Source: Graphiopsis chlorocephala (lineage: Eukaryota; Ascomycota; Dothideomycetes; Cladosporiales; Cladosporiaceae). From it: DNA of 64,000 nt. This document shows, in pieces, positions 50,810-61,143 of this stretch; positions within the stretch are counted from its first letter, which is position 1; the number at the start of each line of letters is the position of its first letter. The stretch is from assembly GCA_022828445.1 (NCBI GenBank), contig JAIZZJ010000014.1, positions 558,001 to 622,000 of the forward strand, given 5' to 3'. Both the position numbers and the translations under genes were made by a program. The notes beneath the pieces are model-generated. The model was not told the origin of the DNA. It was given only the letters and a program-made list of their open reading frames with translations, and made no database searches.

Positions 50810-53800
50810 ATGTGCCTTGTGTCGCAATGATTTTGAGGTCTGACCTCGCCAACAAGATACCCAGAAGGTCTGATACCTCTTCATGATCAGAGGATAGGAT
50901 TTTCTACCATACCTGCATGATTCTTTAAAACAATACAGCATAGACTAGATCGCATCGGCTTTGCTCATTGGCGCAAGTCGGCTACAAAATTACACATAGA
51001 CGAATTTAGACCGATTATTGTTCTGTCAACATCTCGCACCTTGTATGCTTTGTCAACTCTTCTTGTGGTGAACACTCATCTTTTGCCGTGGACTCTCGCG
51101 CAGGAAGTCACGCTAGTTGTTCTCGGTGCTTGGTCAATCATACATTCAACTGCTGCACTCGTCCACGTTGCGCTGCTGAGCGAGTGTTTGCGATGATCGC
51201 AAAACCTCGATGAATTACTGAACTCAATTCAACGAGCACCGAGGGGATACAACCCAAGTGGTGAACTGTACTTCCTACTGCCCAAGGGAACAAACTCGTG
51301 CCTCAGGCTGCCTAAGAAGATCGAATAACCATCTTAACCATGTCTGCCAATGCAAATATCCATCGCTCTCCTCGGACATTTCGCTCTCCACATCATGAAA
51401 GATTCAGACGAGTCTTTCGCATTTACGATGTCCACCTAAAGCTCAACATCGACAAACCAAATCCACTTCACTTTCAAGTTTCGGTACAGTAGTATTCTAT
51501 CCACTTTGCGCGCGACACGACGCACACGCCGTCCAACGCGCACAACGGACATTCCTCCGTCACCGCCGTACTGCCGAGACGGTGCTATGTCGGCGTGCCC
51601 CGGACGAGTCACAGACGGGGGATTGTTATATTGTTTTCTCGGTGCTTGACGACATGGTCGTCAGCGGCGTCCGGAGATGGGAATCTTGAACAGTTGGGCG
51701 TAAATATGGCGTGCCCGAGCTTGTGAAGGATTCGAAGCCTTGCTGGCAACGAATCGTTCACCGCAAATGGTGAAAAGTGTGATTGATCTGTGGCCAACTG
51801 TTTTGCCATCGGGGCTCAGATCCAACCTCAGTGGGCCGTCCGGTCGGGTCCCTTGGTCCCTTTCTCCGGATTTCATTCGTAGTGTGGGCGTAGTGTGTAG
51901 TTCAGGAGTAGGGTCGGTCTTTCCTCGAGACTTCGTGACTTGAGCCTCTGAATGTTGTCTCAGAAGCTGACATGTGTTCACCGCACTGAAGCGGAAACAA
52001 AGTCGTCCTCTGGTAATTCTTAGCAACGCCTGTACTGTTACGGGTGGCAGGTTAATATTCCAATGTGGTCTTGATCTTGAATGTGTTATATGCGATGTTG
52101 CAGCTTAGGTGCAGGCACTTTTAACATCTCGGACCAAGACATGATTGTCTCAAGATAGATGCACTATCTATCACGATGTGCTGTAAAGTACGCAGGAGCA
52201 AATGTACTTACGGTAGCTACCTACCTTCAGGATAGCTTTCTACCTTGATCCATGACCTTTTGAAAGAATGATTGGCATACCGCCTTATGCCTCGCAGACC
52301 ACCTAAGACACCGTACGAGCGTCATGACATGCAGTCCTATCTCACCTAGGGGTGGTTTCAGCTGCCTGGCTACATGCAGTAAATGCATGGCTGACGCATT
52401 CCCGCCCCTTTGGGTCCAGCACTCAGGTTGTCAGGTTCTGATTGTGAATCGCAAGATCGGCCCCAGGTACTGAATTGTAAGTTCTTGATTGCTTATGAAT
52501 GGCTGCGCGTCGCCTTGTCGCCTCGTCGAGCTACGGCCTATATTTGTCCTCAGGCTTGTTGCAAGCGATGTGCAGTGCATTAGCGGCTCATGTGGCGCTC
52601 AGCTAAGTTGCTACGCGGTTGAAGATTGAACGAAACACCGGAAGTTGGTGGTAGCGCGCATACCTCCTGCTCAGGAGCGACTCGGACTGTGGTGGCAGAA
52701 GTCAAATAGCGGCTGACTGCAGGTACCTTGTCTATTCTGCGGTCGATCGCACGGTTTCAGCTGGTATCGAATCGACTGCACTGGTGGAGTGATCTCCCCA
52801 AGGCACACCCGATGCACTGGTAGCGCTCTTCCGATGTCAGGCGCGCGTGCTCCTGCGGACGCCTGCAGACATGCATTTCAAGCAAGTCTCGCCAGTCGAC
52901 TGCAATCAGAACGGCCTCATATCTCGGCTCATAAAGCGACCTGGGCTGGCCTCCTGGACGCGCAGACCGTTCGCCCGGCTGCCCAGCTTCCTACGCTTCC
53001 GATAAGATGCAAAACGAGCTTCAGCTGAGGAATCGGAGCGACTAGTGCTGCAAGCATATCTGCTTTTTCCTTTGGACTGTCCTGGGCCTGGCCCCGCCCC
53101 TCTCGGCTGCTCGTTCCGCAGACATGGACTATGAATGATCGACGACGTGTTAATCAATTCCTGCGCCCTTAGCCCGGCCCTTGGTATCCGTTGTAACGCT
53201 TGGGCGGCCTCTGGATAGTTATCTCGTATACCTGAGGCCCCAGTAGCCTGGACAGCTGCACAAAATCGGGCAGGGCGGAGCACGCAACGCCTCGACGCAT
53301 CGCAGCCACCAACAACGATTGCCCATTTGCGCAGTGATCCATACAGGGATTACGAGTAAGCCACTATTCTTTTACCAGATGTACCAGCACAGCAGCCCAG
53401 CAGCCACACAGATCATGCGCGCTTCCGCCCCCCACCCATCTGATGCCACAGCCATATGCACCAGTGCGTGGTTTGGTGCTTGCAAATTGTACCAACGGCA
53501 CTGGAATATGAGCGGCATAGATCTATCTTCAGCTCAATTGTCGCCTACCCCTGCTGTCCGCTCGTTAAAGCATGCGCTCACGCTTGATTGGGGTGCTCCG
53601 GGGAGATCCCGCTACAAGGCGTCGCAGGCAAATCCTTGGCCCTGCATCACAACAACGTACCCTGCCTTCGCCCTGTTGCTTACCGCGAGGTCTGTCCCGT
53701 GATTTGTCAAATAGCCAATAGCTTTCATCGGCAAGCAGCCCTCAACTTGGACTTCGCCCTGGCCCCACACGCGAGGCGCCTTCCGGGCCTGTCCATTCGC

Positions 53801-54260
53801 CTCTTCCCACACCGGAACAGTACTTTCCATACCCTTGACATTGTCTACTGACTACATTGGGACTTGAGGCTCTGCGAGAGACCCTCTCGCTGTCATAGCA
53901 AGCGACGAGAACATATAATGGGTTGATGCTAGCAAGGTAGGCGCGGCATATCCATGCTGCTCAAGACAACGAATCCCATCTTTACTCGTCACACGACGCA
54001 TGCCCACACTGAGGCCACGCGAACGCCTCATATCCTATTGTTGATCGCCGAGACTCACACCTTCAACCTCGCATATATATACCGGATAGCAGATACGGCG
54101 TGCGCTTCCGAACGAGCTTCTTGACTTATCCCATAGCGTCTCTTATCGTTCATATATCAGTCACGCCCAGATCTATCATCATCAATCCAAATCAGAAAGT
54201 TAATTCGTTGACACGACCCTACACATTACGGCGTTTACTCTGCACTGCTACAGTCGTGCG
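50810..54260. other. Gene-poor region, no gene recognised
   Basis: About 3.4 kb between the sugar transporter and the zinc-finger gene. Frames are short and unsupported. A TATATATA stretch at 54074-54081 is likely part of the zinc-finger promoter. Confidence 0.5.
54074..54081 (+). promoter_or_regulatory. TATA-like element of the zinc-finger gene
   Basis: TATATATA about 180 bases upstream of the ATG at 54261. Confidence 0.4.
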
Positions 54261-55715
54261 ATGCAACCATATCACTCAGAAATCAACGCGACACGACCAT
54301 ACCCGCTGGAAGTAATTGCAGTCAACGACGAAACGATCATGGCATATCAACATCACGATAGTCGCCAAAGTGCGCGCACTGACTTGCAACTCATCGATTG
54401 TAGCGAAGACTTCGATGTGTCACACTGGCTGGGGAACCCGCCAGTGTCTCAACGACCATTCGAAATGTACTACCAATTCTCCAGTGGACACCATCTGGCG
54501 GAAGGTCAAGATTGGGTTCGAGACCTGGACAGCACTTCTCCTGCGTGCCACCCTCTTCCCAACTCGAAATACCCGTCTTATCATTCTGCGAACGAAGAGC
54601 TACAGCACCCATACTACAGCTCTCCATCGACTCTTTACAACAACAGCAGCGCAAGCAGCGACAGACTGTCACCATCGATCGCATCACGAGCCTCGAGTCT
54701 GCTACCATCCCCTCATCTCTGCCATGTTGAGGTCACTGGAATCGAATTCACTTCATACAGTGACGGTATCTATGAGGACTCGTCTTGCGTCGCTATGCAG
54801 AACGTTCAGAAGAATGCCGATATGACGAACGAAGATCCAGTCGACGACTACACTGGCTATGGGTATGAGCCTCAAGAGCTCGTGCCCGTGGCTTCTGAGC
54901 ACTACGAGCCGACTCCCTCAATGTATGGCCAGTTTCCCATTCCTGTCGCACACCGAGAGGCGTGCGACGTATCGACGTCTGAGCCATCGCCAGAGCCTGC
55001 GCCAAAATCAGAGACAGACTCAGACTACGAGGCCGACCCAGTTCGGACAACACGCCGCCGCCGAGCACCAAAGAAACCATCAAGTGCCACAAGAGGCCAC
55101 AACAGAGTGAACAAGCGGCGATCGACTCAATACGTCACCCAATCATCACGCAGTCGTCAAGACACACCTCGCGCCTTCCTCTGCCCACTCGCGCCGTACG
55201 GCTGCAAATCAGCTTTCGCCGCCAAAAACGAATGGAAACGCCACGCTTTGACTAAACACTTCCGCCTCGGATTCTGGCGCTGCGACCAGTGTACGGAATC
55301 ACCCGATCGACCAAACGACTTCAACCGCAAAGATCTCTTCGTGCAGCATGTCCGACGCATGCATCCCGCCAACACCGCCGTAGCAGCGCCCAACTACAGC
55401 AAGATAAAGGGTCGCGTGCAGAGCAGAGTCGCTACGGTCGAAGATGCACTCAACGAGGTAGCTAAGCGCTGCTACCAACTTACCCACTCAGCACCAGAGA
55501 GCTGCTGCTGTGTTTTCTGCGATGAAACGTTCGAAGGAGATGGCGCTGTGGAGAGTCGCACAGAGCACGTAGGCAAGCACATGGAGAGTCGGAGGAAGGA
55601 GGGTTTGGATCCTGTGGCTGTGGGAGGTTGGCGCGAGGATAAGGAGCTGGAGTCATGGTTGTTGCTTCACGGGACGATTGTTCAAAAGAAAGGAGTTTTG
55701 GAAGTGTCGAAGTGA
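54261..55715 (+). CDS. C2H2-type zinc-finger protein, putative transcription factor
   Basis: Single exon, 484 residues from the ATG at 54261; a second in-frame ATG at 54339 (MAYQHHD) could also serve. The first 260 residues are disordered and rich in Ser, Tyr, Pro and acidic residues. A basic segment follows (RTTRRRRAPKKP, NRVNKRRST), likely a nuclear localisation signal. Two spaced zinc-finger-like units come next: FLCPLAPYGCKSAFAAKNEW with KRHALTKH, and RCDQC with NRKDLFVQHVRRMH. A third Cys/His cluster reads CCCVFCDETFEGDGAVESR and HVGKHM. The second finger has a long loop between its Cys and His pairs (PNDFNRKDLF), the pattern of a fungal C2H2 subfamily with irregular fingers. The target genes are unknown. 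Confidence 0.85.
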   Translation: MQPYHSEINATRPYPLEVIAVNDETIMAYQHHDSRQSARTDLQLIDCSEDFDVSHWLGNPPVSQRPFEMYYQFSSGHHLAEGQDWVRDLDSTSPACHPLPNSKYPSYHSANEELQHPYYSSPSTLYNNSSASSDRLSPSIASRASSLLPSPHLCHVEVTGIEFTSYSDGIYEDSSCVAMQNVQKNADMTNEDPVDDYTGYGYEPQELVPVASEHYEPTPSMYGQFPIPVAHREACDVSTSEPSPEPAPKSETDSDYEADPVRTTRRRRAPKKPSSATRGHNRVNKRRSTQYVTQSSRSRQDTPRAFLCPLAPYGCKSAFAAKNEWKRHALTKHFRLGFWRCDQCTESPDRPNDFNRKDLFVQHVRRMHPANTAVAAPNYSKIKGRVQSRVATVEDALNEVAKRCYQLTHSAPESCCCVFCDETFEGDGAVESRTEHVGKHMESRRKEGLDPVAVGGWREDKELESWLLLHGTIVQKKGVLEVSK

Positions 55716-56478
55716 GAGATGGACATCTACTCTTTGACTGCTGGCGTTAAAGTTGCTTTCCACAGACTATCTTCTGATCCGTCGTTTCTCTTTATTGATA
55801 CCCCCCAGTTCCACCGTCGCTTTCGTATATAATCTCTTTACAAAAATGGCGGTACTCAGTCTTCTCTCAATAACAAACACCCCAATCCTGCAATCGACCT
55901 ACCAATTGACCCCCAACTCAATGCCTCCATAACAACATCCTCCCCATCCCCTCACCCAACCCCATCATCACAACCAAGAAACAACATTTCCCCCTCCATA
56001 CTAAAAGTCGCACAGCATTCCCACAAACGCCCTAGGGCAAAAACCCTCTCGCTTCGAGCCGACGCCCACTCGTCCTGAGACCGACGCGCCATGCAGATCT
56101 CCAAGCCACCACGCCGGCGACGCCGGCCTGCTGCACTACTGCTGCATTGGACTTTTGTTCAGACTTGGTCCACGTGGTAATCGCTGCATGAGGGCACGGA
56201 TGCTCGCTGTGTGTGCCGCTCTCTTGTACTGCGTGGAGAAAACGCGGGATGGGTTCTATTCCTAGAAGTGGTTTCACGGCGGGGGTTGGGGAAGTGGTTC
56301 AATTGTCTGTGGTGGTGGGAGGCGGGCGTGGGGAGTTTCTTGGATGTTGATCATGAGGGGTTTGGGAGCGCGCGCTGGAGGACATTGGCAATTGTTGTGA
56401 TGGCCCTTTTGTGGGATTCGAATTCGTTGGGTATCATATACAGCAAGCGTACAAGTTCTTGTATTTCCTTCTTTGACC
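55716..56478. other. Convergent intergenic region
   Basis: About 760 bases between the zinc-finger and PRP4 3' ends. A C/A-rich low-complexity stretch at about 55900-56000 and a G/T-rich stretch at about 56270-56350 stand out. No gene. Confidence 0.45.
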
Positions 56479-58194
56479 TCAAATGCCCTGCATGTCGTCT
56501 CTAGCCCACAGCTTGACCGTGCGATCACGCCCGCAAGACGCAATGAATCTCGCATCGTCCGTGACATCTGCAGCAAGCACAGTCCCATCGTGACCAGTAA
56601 GGCTCTTGCATAATGCCCAGTCGTCTGCAGAGAAGATGTTGACGGCCTTGTCGAAGCCCGCGCTTACGACGAAAGTGCCGGATTTCTTCGGCTGAATGGC
56701 GCCTGACTCGTCGTGGTTAATAGTTGCTCCGGAACAAGGCCCATCCGTGCCTGTGAACCATTTTAGATCGGTGACGCCGCCGCGGTGCGCACCGATGGAA
56801 GCCGTCTCTCGAACGGCGCGCAGGTCCCAGCACTTGGCGAAGCCGTCTGCAGAACCTGTGAGCACTCTGTAGCCGTCGGAGCCCCAGTCGAGGGCATGGA
56901 TGGGCCCAACGTGGGCGTCGAGGAACATGATGGTGCGTCCGGAGCGCATATCCCAGATACGACCGATAGAATCGAGGCCTGCAGATGCGGCAAGGGATCC
57001 ATCACTGTTAAATGCGACTGTGAAGACCTCTTTGCTGTGACCTTCCTGGAGCAGGAGTTCTTGTGTGGTGTTGACATCCCAGAGGCGCCAGGTTGTGTCG
57101 TAACTAGCACTCGCAAGGTAACGGCCTGAGGGGTGGAATGCCGTGCGCACGGCGCGGGCAGTGTGGCCAGAGAGAGTAGAGATGGGTGTGTCTTGACCAA
57201 GGGACCAGAGGTGGATGTCACCGTCACCACCAGCTGAAGCAAGGTTGAGACTGTCAGGGCTGACATTGGAAGATGGCAAAGTAGCTCCAGGATACCACGA
57301 AATACCGCCAATCATGGACTTGTGGCCTCGCAGTGTCATCTTGGTCTCCAGATTAGGCACGTCAAGCAACTTGATGCTTCCGCCCCAGTCACCGCTCGCA
57401 ATAAGTTCCCCATTTGGCGAGAAGCGGACCATGCTGACAGGTCTCTCGCCAGCGATCTGCGAACCGAACAGCTCGAAGCCCGATAACCTCTCTTTGATCT
57501 CCTTGCGGTGCTTGACATGAGTCTCCACTGGTATCTTGCTCTCTTCTTTCTGGTATGCGATGCGCCGCGCCGTCCGTGGCAGACTATACTTTGCAATGTC
57601 TCTCCGCGCCTGAAGCAGAGCGTCTGTGCCTTCTGTGTAGAACTCCTCGTCCGCCTCGTCACCTTCATCGTCTGGTGTTTCACTAACGTCGCGCATATCC
57701 TCATCATCGCTGCCACCTTCCTGCTCGGAGTACAAAATTGCTCGTAGACGGTCGCGTCGGTCCTCGGGTCGTTCTCCAAAGAGTGTTATGGGCTCGCCGC
57801 GACTGCGAAGCTCTGTTCGTACTCGCTTGTCGTCTGTGGGCACGGCTATCGCAGCCGCTTTTCTCTTTCGTGCGAACTCGTCCAGTAGAGAAGACGTCTG
57901 CTGTGATCCGCTGGCAGTGGGGATTGAGTAGTTTGTATCAGTCGCTGGTTTTGGCATTAGCTGCAAGCTCGAGGTATTCGGAATGCTGTAGCGATCACTC
58001 ACGTATGTTGTTGATGTCAACGCCTGGCGCGTCCTACCAGATCGGTCCATCAGCCAGTCGTTCCAGCAATCGAGTCCGCTCGAAAGACGTCGCTCTGGTT
58101 GCGCGTGAACATCTGCTTCGTCGGAGGTATGTGAGAGACTTACCATGTCCATTTCCTCCTCCACGTACGCCTGCCTCGCAGGGTGGCGCGCCAT
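56479..58194 (-). CDS. PRP4: U4/U6 snRNP splicing factor Prp4 (WD40)
   Basis: Component of the U4/U6.U5 tri-snRNP that binds Prp3 and the U4/U6 duplex. The start ATG is at 58194 (MARHPARQAYVEEEMDM). Two probable introns follow: 58024-58143 (GTAAGT donor, 120 bases) and 57961-58002 (GTGAGT donor, 42 bases). Both are multiples of three without stops, so the unspliced frame is also open (571 residues); spliced exons 58144-58194, 58003-58023 and 56479-57960 give 517, close to human Prp4 (522). The SFM domain is visible (AIAVPTDDKRVRTELRSRGE, PITLFGERPEDRRDRLRAIL), then an acidic linker and seven WD40 repeats such as LASASYDTTWRLWDVNTTQE and FIASCGRDRTVKLWARDD. It is divergent from the PTC7-like gene. 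Exon borders in the N-terminus are less certain than the assignment. Confidence 0.92.
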   Translation of the reverse strand: MARHPARQAYVEEEMDMVSLSHTSDEADVHAQPERRLSSGLDCWNDWLMDRSGRTRQALTSTTYVSDRYSIPNTSSLQLMPKPATDTNYSIPTASGSQQTSSLLDEFARKRKAAAIAVPTDDKRVRTELRSRGEPITLFGERPEDRRDRLRAILYSEQEGGSDDEDMRDVSETPDDEGDEADEEFYTEGTDALLQARRDIAKYSLPRTARRIAYQKEESKIPVETHVKHRKEIKERLSGFELFGSQIAGERPVSMVRFSPNGELIASGDWGGSIKLLDVPNLETKMTLRGHKSMIGGISWYPGATLPSSNVSPDSLNLASAGGDGDIHLWSLGQDTPISTLSGHTARAVRTAFHPSGRYLASASYDTTWRLWDVNTTQELLLQEGHSKEVFTVAFNSDGSLAASAGLDSIGRIWDMRSGRTIMFLDAHVGPIHALDWGSDGYRVLTGSADGFAKCWDLRAVRETASIGAHRGGVTDLKWFTGTDGPCSGATINHDESGAIQPKKSGTFVVSAGFDKAVNIFSADDWALCKSLTGHDGTVLAADVTDDARFIASCGRDRTVKLWARDDMQGI

Positions 58195-58533
58195 TGTGAA
58201 TGAACTTGACGATGCTAAAAGACCTAAACTCAACCGTGCAATGCAGGAGTAAGTATAGATTGATATGTGTCGAGAGTGGTGGTGGTTGTCGCAAACAGTC
58301 GAAGTTTTGTTGTTAGTGGGAGCTCACAAGCGCATGACAGCAAAGTTGCGGAAGGAAGCCGTTTGTTGGAGGTACCTCTACTGTATAGCAGCATCATCCT
58401 GTACTCGACCAAAACCTTGTTTCTACACTACACCTACACACACACCACTCACAAGACTCTCCCGGCCATGCTCGCTCAAGATGGTTGAGGAGCGCTCTCC
58501 AGGCCTCACTCTCCTCCAACCGCCCACGCTGCC
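58195..58533. promoter_or_regulatory. Shared divergent promoter PRP4 / PTC7-like gene
   Basis: Only 339 bases lie between the two start codons. It carries an A/C-rich stretch (ctacacacacaccactcac) near 58430-58450 and no clear TATA box. Confidence 0.5.
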
Positions 58534-59839
58534 ATGTCAGCAACCAGAATGCGCGCTCTCTCCAAAGGTCTGATCGGCACCACCGCCGTCCTGGCCGCCG
58601 GCCTCTCTGGCCTCTACATGCGCAATGCCTCCGCCAAATCGCCCTCAGTAGTGCCCTACCTGCGCACATACTCCTCTTCCGCATCCTCAGCACCGCCCTT
58701 CACATACCGCCTGGCCGCCGCAGCCTCCGCCAAACGATCACCACCCCGTGCCGCCAAAGCCGGCCGCGACTACTGGCTCTACAGCTCCACGCAGAACAAC
58801 ATTTCACCGCCTTATATTCGCTCGACGAAGCCGGACGCGGGCGAAGATGCCTTCTTCATGGCTACCGTCGGTGCTAGCGCGCACCATGTTGCTTTTGGAG
58901 TGGCAGATGGTGTAGGCGGCTGGCAGAACTCAGGCGTGGATCCCAGCGATTTCAGCCATGGCTTGTGTGGGCTTATGGCTGGCACGGCACATATATACGA
59001 CGGCATTGAGATGGGGAAAGTCCCCCAGCCGCAGGATCTCATGCAGACTGCCTACGACGCGGTCATTGGCAATCCTAGAATTGTCGCCGGAGGCTGCACA
59101 GCAAGTTTGGGAGTATTAGACGGCGAAGGAGGGTTGGAAGCGGCAAAGTAAGCACGCCTCACATGTTGAAGAAGCGACAACCCATCCCTATACTAACACC
59201 ACCCTCTACAGCCTAGGAGACAGCGGCTTTGTCGTCATCGGCCCCGGCAAAGTAAGCTACCGCAGCGAAATGCAGACCCACGCCTTCAACACCCCCTACC
59301 AAATGTCCAAAGTCCCACCCAGAATGCAAGCCCAGCACGCCATCTTCGGCGGCAGCACGCACTTCTCAGAGACACCGCAAGACGCCGACGTCACCAAGCA
59401 CAAAGTGCAGCACGGCGACATCGTGCTGTTCGCGACCGACGGCGTGTGGGACAATCTGAGCGCGCAGGACGTGCTCGGCGTCGTAACCAAGGTGATGGAA
59501 GAGCAGGGCTACTGGAGCACGATCACAAGCGAGAATGCCGCGGGAGGCCCGGAGACGAAGCTAGATGAGAAGAAACTGCGCGCGTTGCCTGGCAATGTGA
59601 CGGGCGAGAAGGTGCAGGAGAGCTATCTGCCCGGCCTTGTGGCTTCGGCGGTCATGCGCGAGGCGAAGACTGCTGGGCTTGATCGCAAGAGGAACGGTCC
59701 TTTTGCGAGGGAGGTCAAGCTATACTATCCCAACGAAGGATGGGAAGGCGGCAAGCCGGATGATATTGCGGTTGTCGTTGCCATTGCTGTGGAGAACGGG
59801 CCTCTGAAGGCCGATGAGTCCGTGAAGGCGAAGCTCTAA
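58534..59839 (+). CDS. PTC7: Mitochondrial PP2C-type phosphatase (Ptc7 family)
   Basis: Exons 58534-59147 and 59212-59839, intron of 64 bases with an ACTAAC branch, give 413 residues. The N-terminus (MSATRMRALSKGLIGTTAVL) is basic and followed by a hydrophobic stretch and a Ser/Ala/Arg-rich segment, as in a mitochondrial presequence with or without a membrane anchor. PP2C metal-site motifs are GEDAFF and VAFGVADGVGGW, with NLGDSGF, DIVLFATDGVWDN and KPDDIAVVVAIAV further on. Known Ptc7 members dephosphorylate Coq7 in ubiquinone synthesis and other mitochondrial targets; this role is transferred by family. A loop of about 50 residues between the ATDGVWDN and DDIAVVV motifs is longer than in bacterial relatives. 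Confidence 0.93.
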
Positions 59840-60357
59840 AGGAAAAGGGAGGCATTTTTATAAGCTTGCCCATCTGCAACTATTACAGGACAGGATATTC
59901 GAAGGATTTCACTTGTAGTTGTAACAATGTAGTTGGGGATAGAACTCGCGACGCAAGTCGAAATGTACCTTTATACATATATCTATTATTTGACGGACTT
60001 GTGCTTTTGTCTGGTATCGGTCGGACAGCCGATGGTAGGAGTGACATCCGATCCGAACGAGGTTGGAGAGATCGACATCAACGGTCAATGATTGAGGATT
60101 CTGATGACGGCTGACCTCTTTCGGGAGACGCATACGCGCGTACATGTAAAATCGTAAGAATTTGAGGCTCGGATTTGACGTTTGCAAAGCGCAAGTCACG
60201 TTACTGCGAGATTGAACAGCAATGCTTAAACACGAGCTGCCATCAGTAATCAGTAATCAATGGACAGGCTTGTTGAGAAACCACCAGAGCATCCTTGCAG
60301 TCGGGATATTGGGTGGTGACATCAGGCCAACGGACGGACGACGTTGGGACGTGGGAC

Positions 60358-60377
60358 GAGTATCGAGTATCGAGTAT
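60358..60377. repeat. GAGTATC tandem repeat, three copies
   Basis: Three direct copies of a 7-base unit, the last with one mismatch. Confidence 0.7.
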
Positions 60378-60524
60378 TCTTGTATCGGTCTGAGACACCT
60401 AGTACGTCCCTATTCCGTAGGGCGAGGCATTGCGCACAGCCGGCACTCGATGCCGCGACGTTGGCATCTGGAACGTCGCAGCAAAGAATAGGACGACCTT
60501 CGAGGGATATGTAATTTCCCAGCC

Positions 60525-60548
60525 AGCAGCAGCAGCAGCAGCAGCAGC
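60525..60548. repeat. (AGC)8 microsatellite
   Basis: Eight uninterrupted AGC units in non-coding sequence; a possible polymorphic marker. Confidence 0.9.
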
Positions 60549-61143
60549 ACTGCCTTGGGGGATAGGCATACCTTTTGGCGCCGTGGTGGAGATGTGTTCT
60601 AGGACGTGAAACACAGGCGGTCCCTTTATCGTGAAGTTGCGAGCTTGTGAGACAGCATGCAGCACGTGCGCAGCCGGCAAGTGAAGTCGGGAGTGTGGGT
60701 GCGGTGGTGTCGACGAAGGCAGCGAGGGCAGGCCACAGCAGCCCGTTCTCGATGCTAGTCTCAGACTCTCTCGACTCTTCCTGCCCCTGTCAATCGCTGC
60801 ACTCCCCGCGAAAAGGAGCCCTGGAGCGCTTTCTGCGCGACGTCACTGCATGGATATCCGGCTTCGCAGTGGAGAATGGAGAGCAGAGGGCAAATGAGGA
60901 GGCTCTCGACTATGAGCATGGACAAGAGGTGGTATAGCGCAAGCGTGAGGACTTGCACTCTTGCTCTGACCGTTTGTGCGGCGCGCGTGTGTCTGTGTGT
61001 CTCTCCCGCCATAAAGAGTAGGCGATCTATATTCTTTTCCCTTTTCTGTTGTACTGCCTCTTGTATTCTTCTCTTCCCGTAGTCACCCTATACATACATC
61101 GTGCTTGTGCTGGCCACTGCACAACCCACACATCCCCTCAGCC

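Larger units (their letters stand above)
59840..61143. other. Intergenic region with microsatellites
   Basis: About 1.3 kb between the phosphatase and the tannase gene. It carries three GAGTATC copies (60358-60377) and an AGC tract (60525-60548). The last 150 bases before 61144 are T/C-rich and form the likely tannase leader. Confidence 0.5.
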
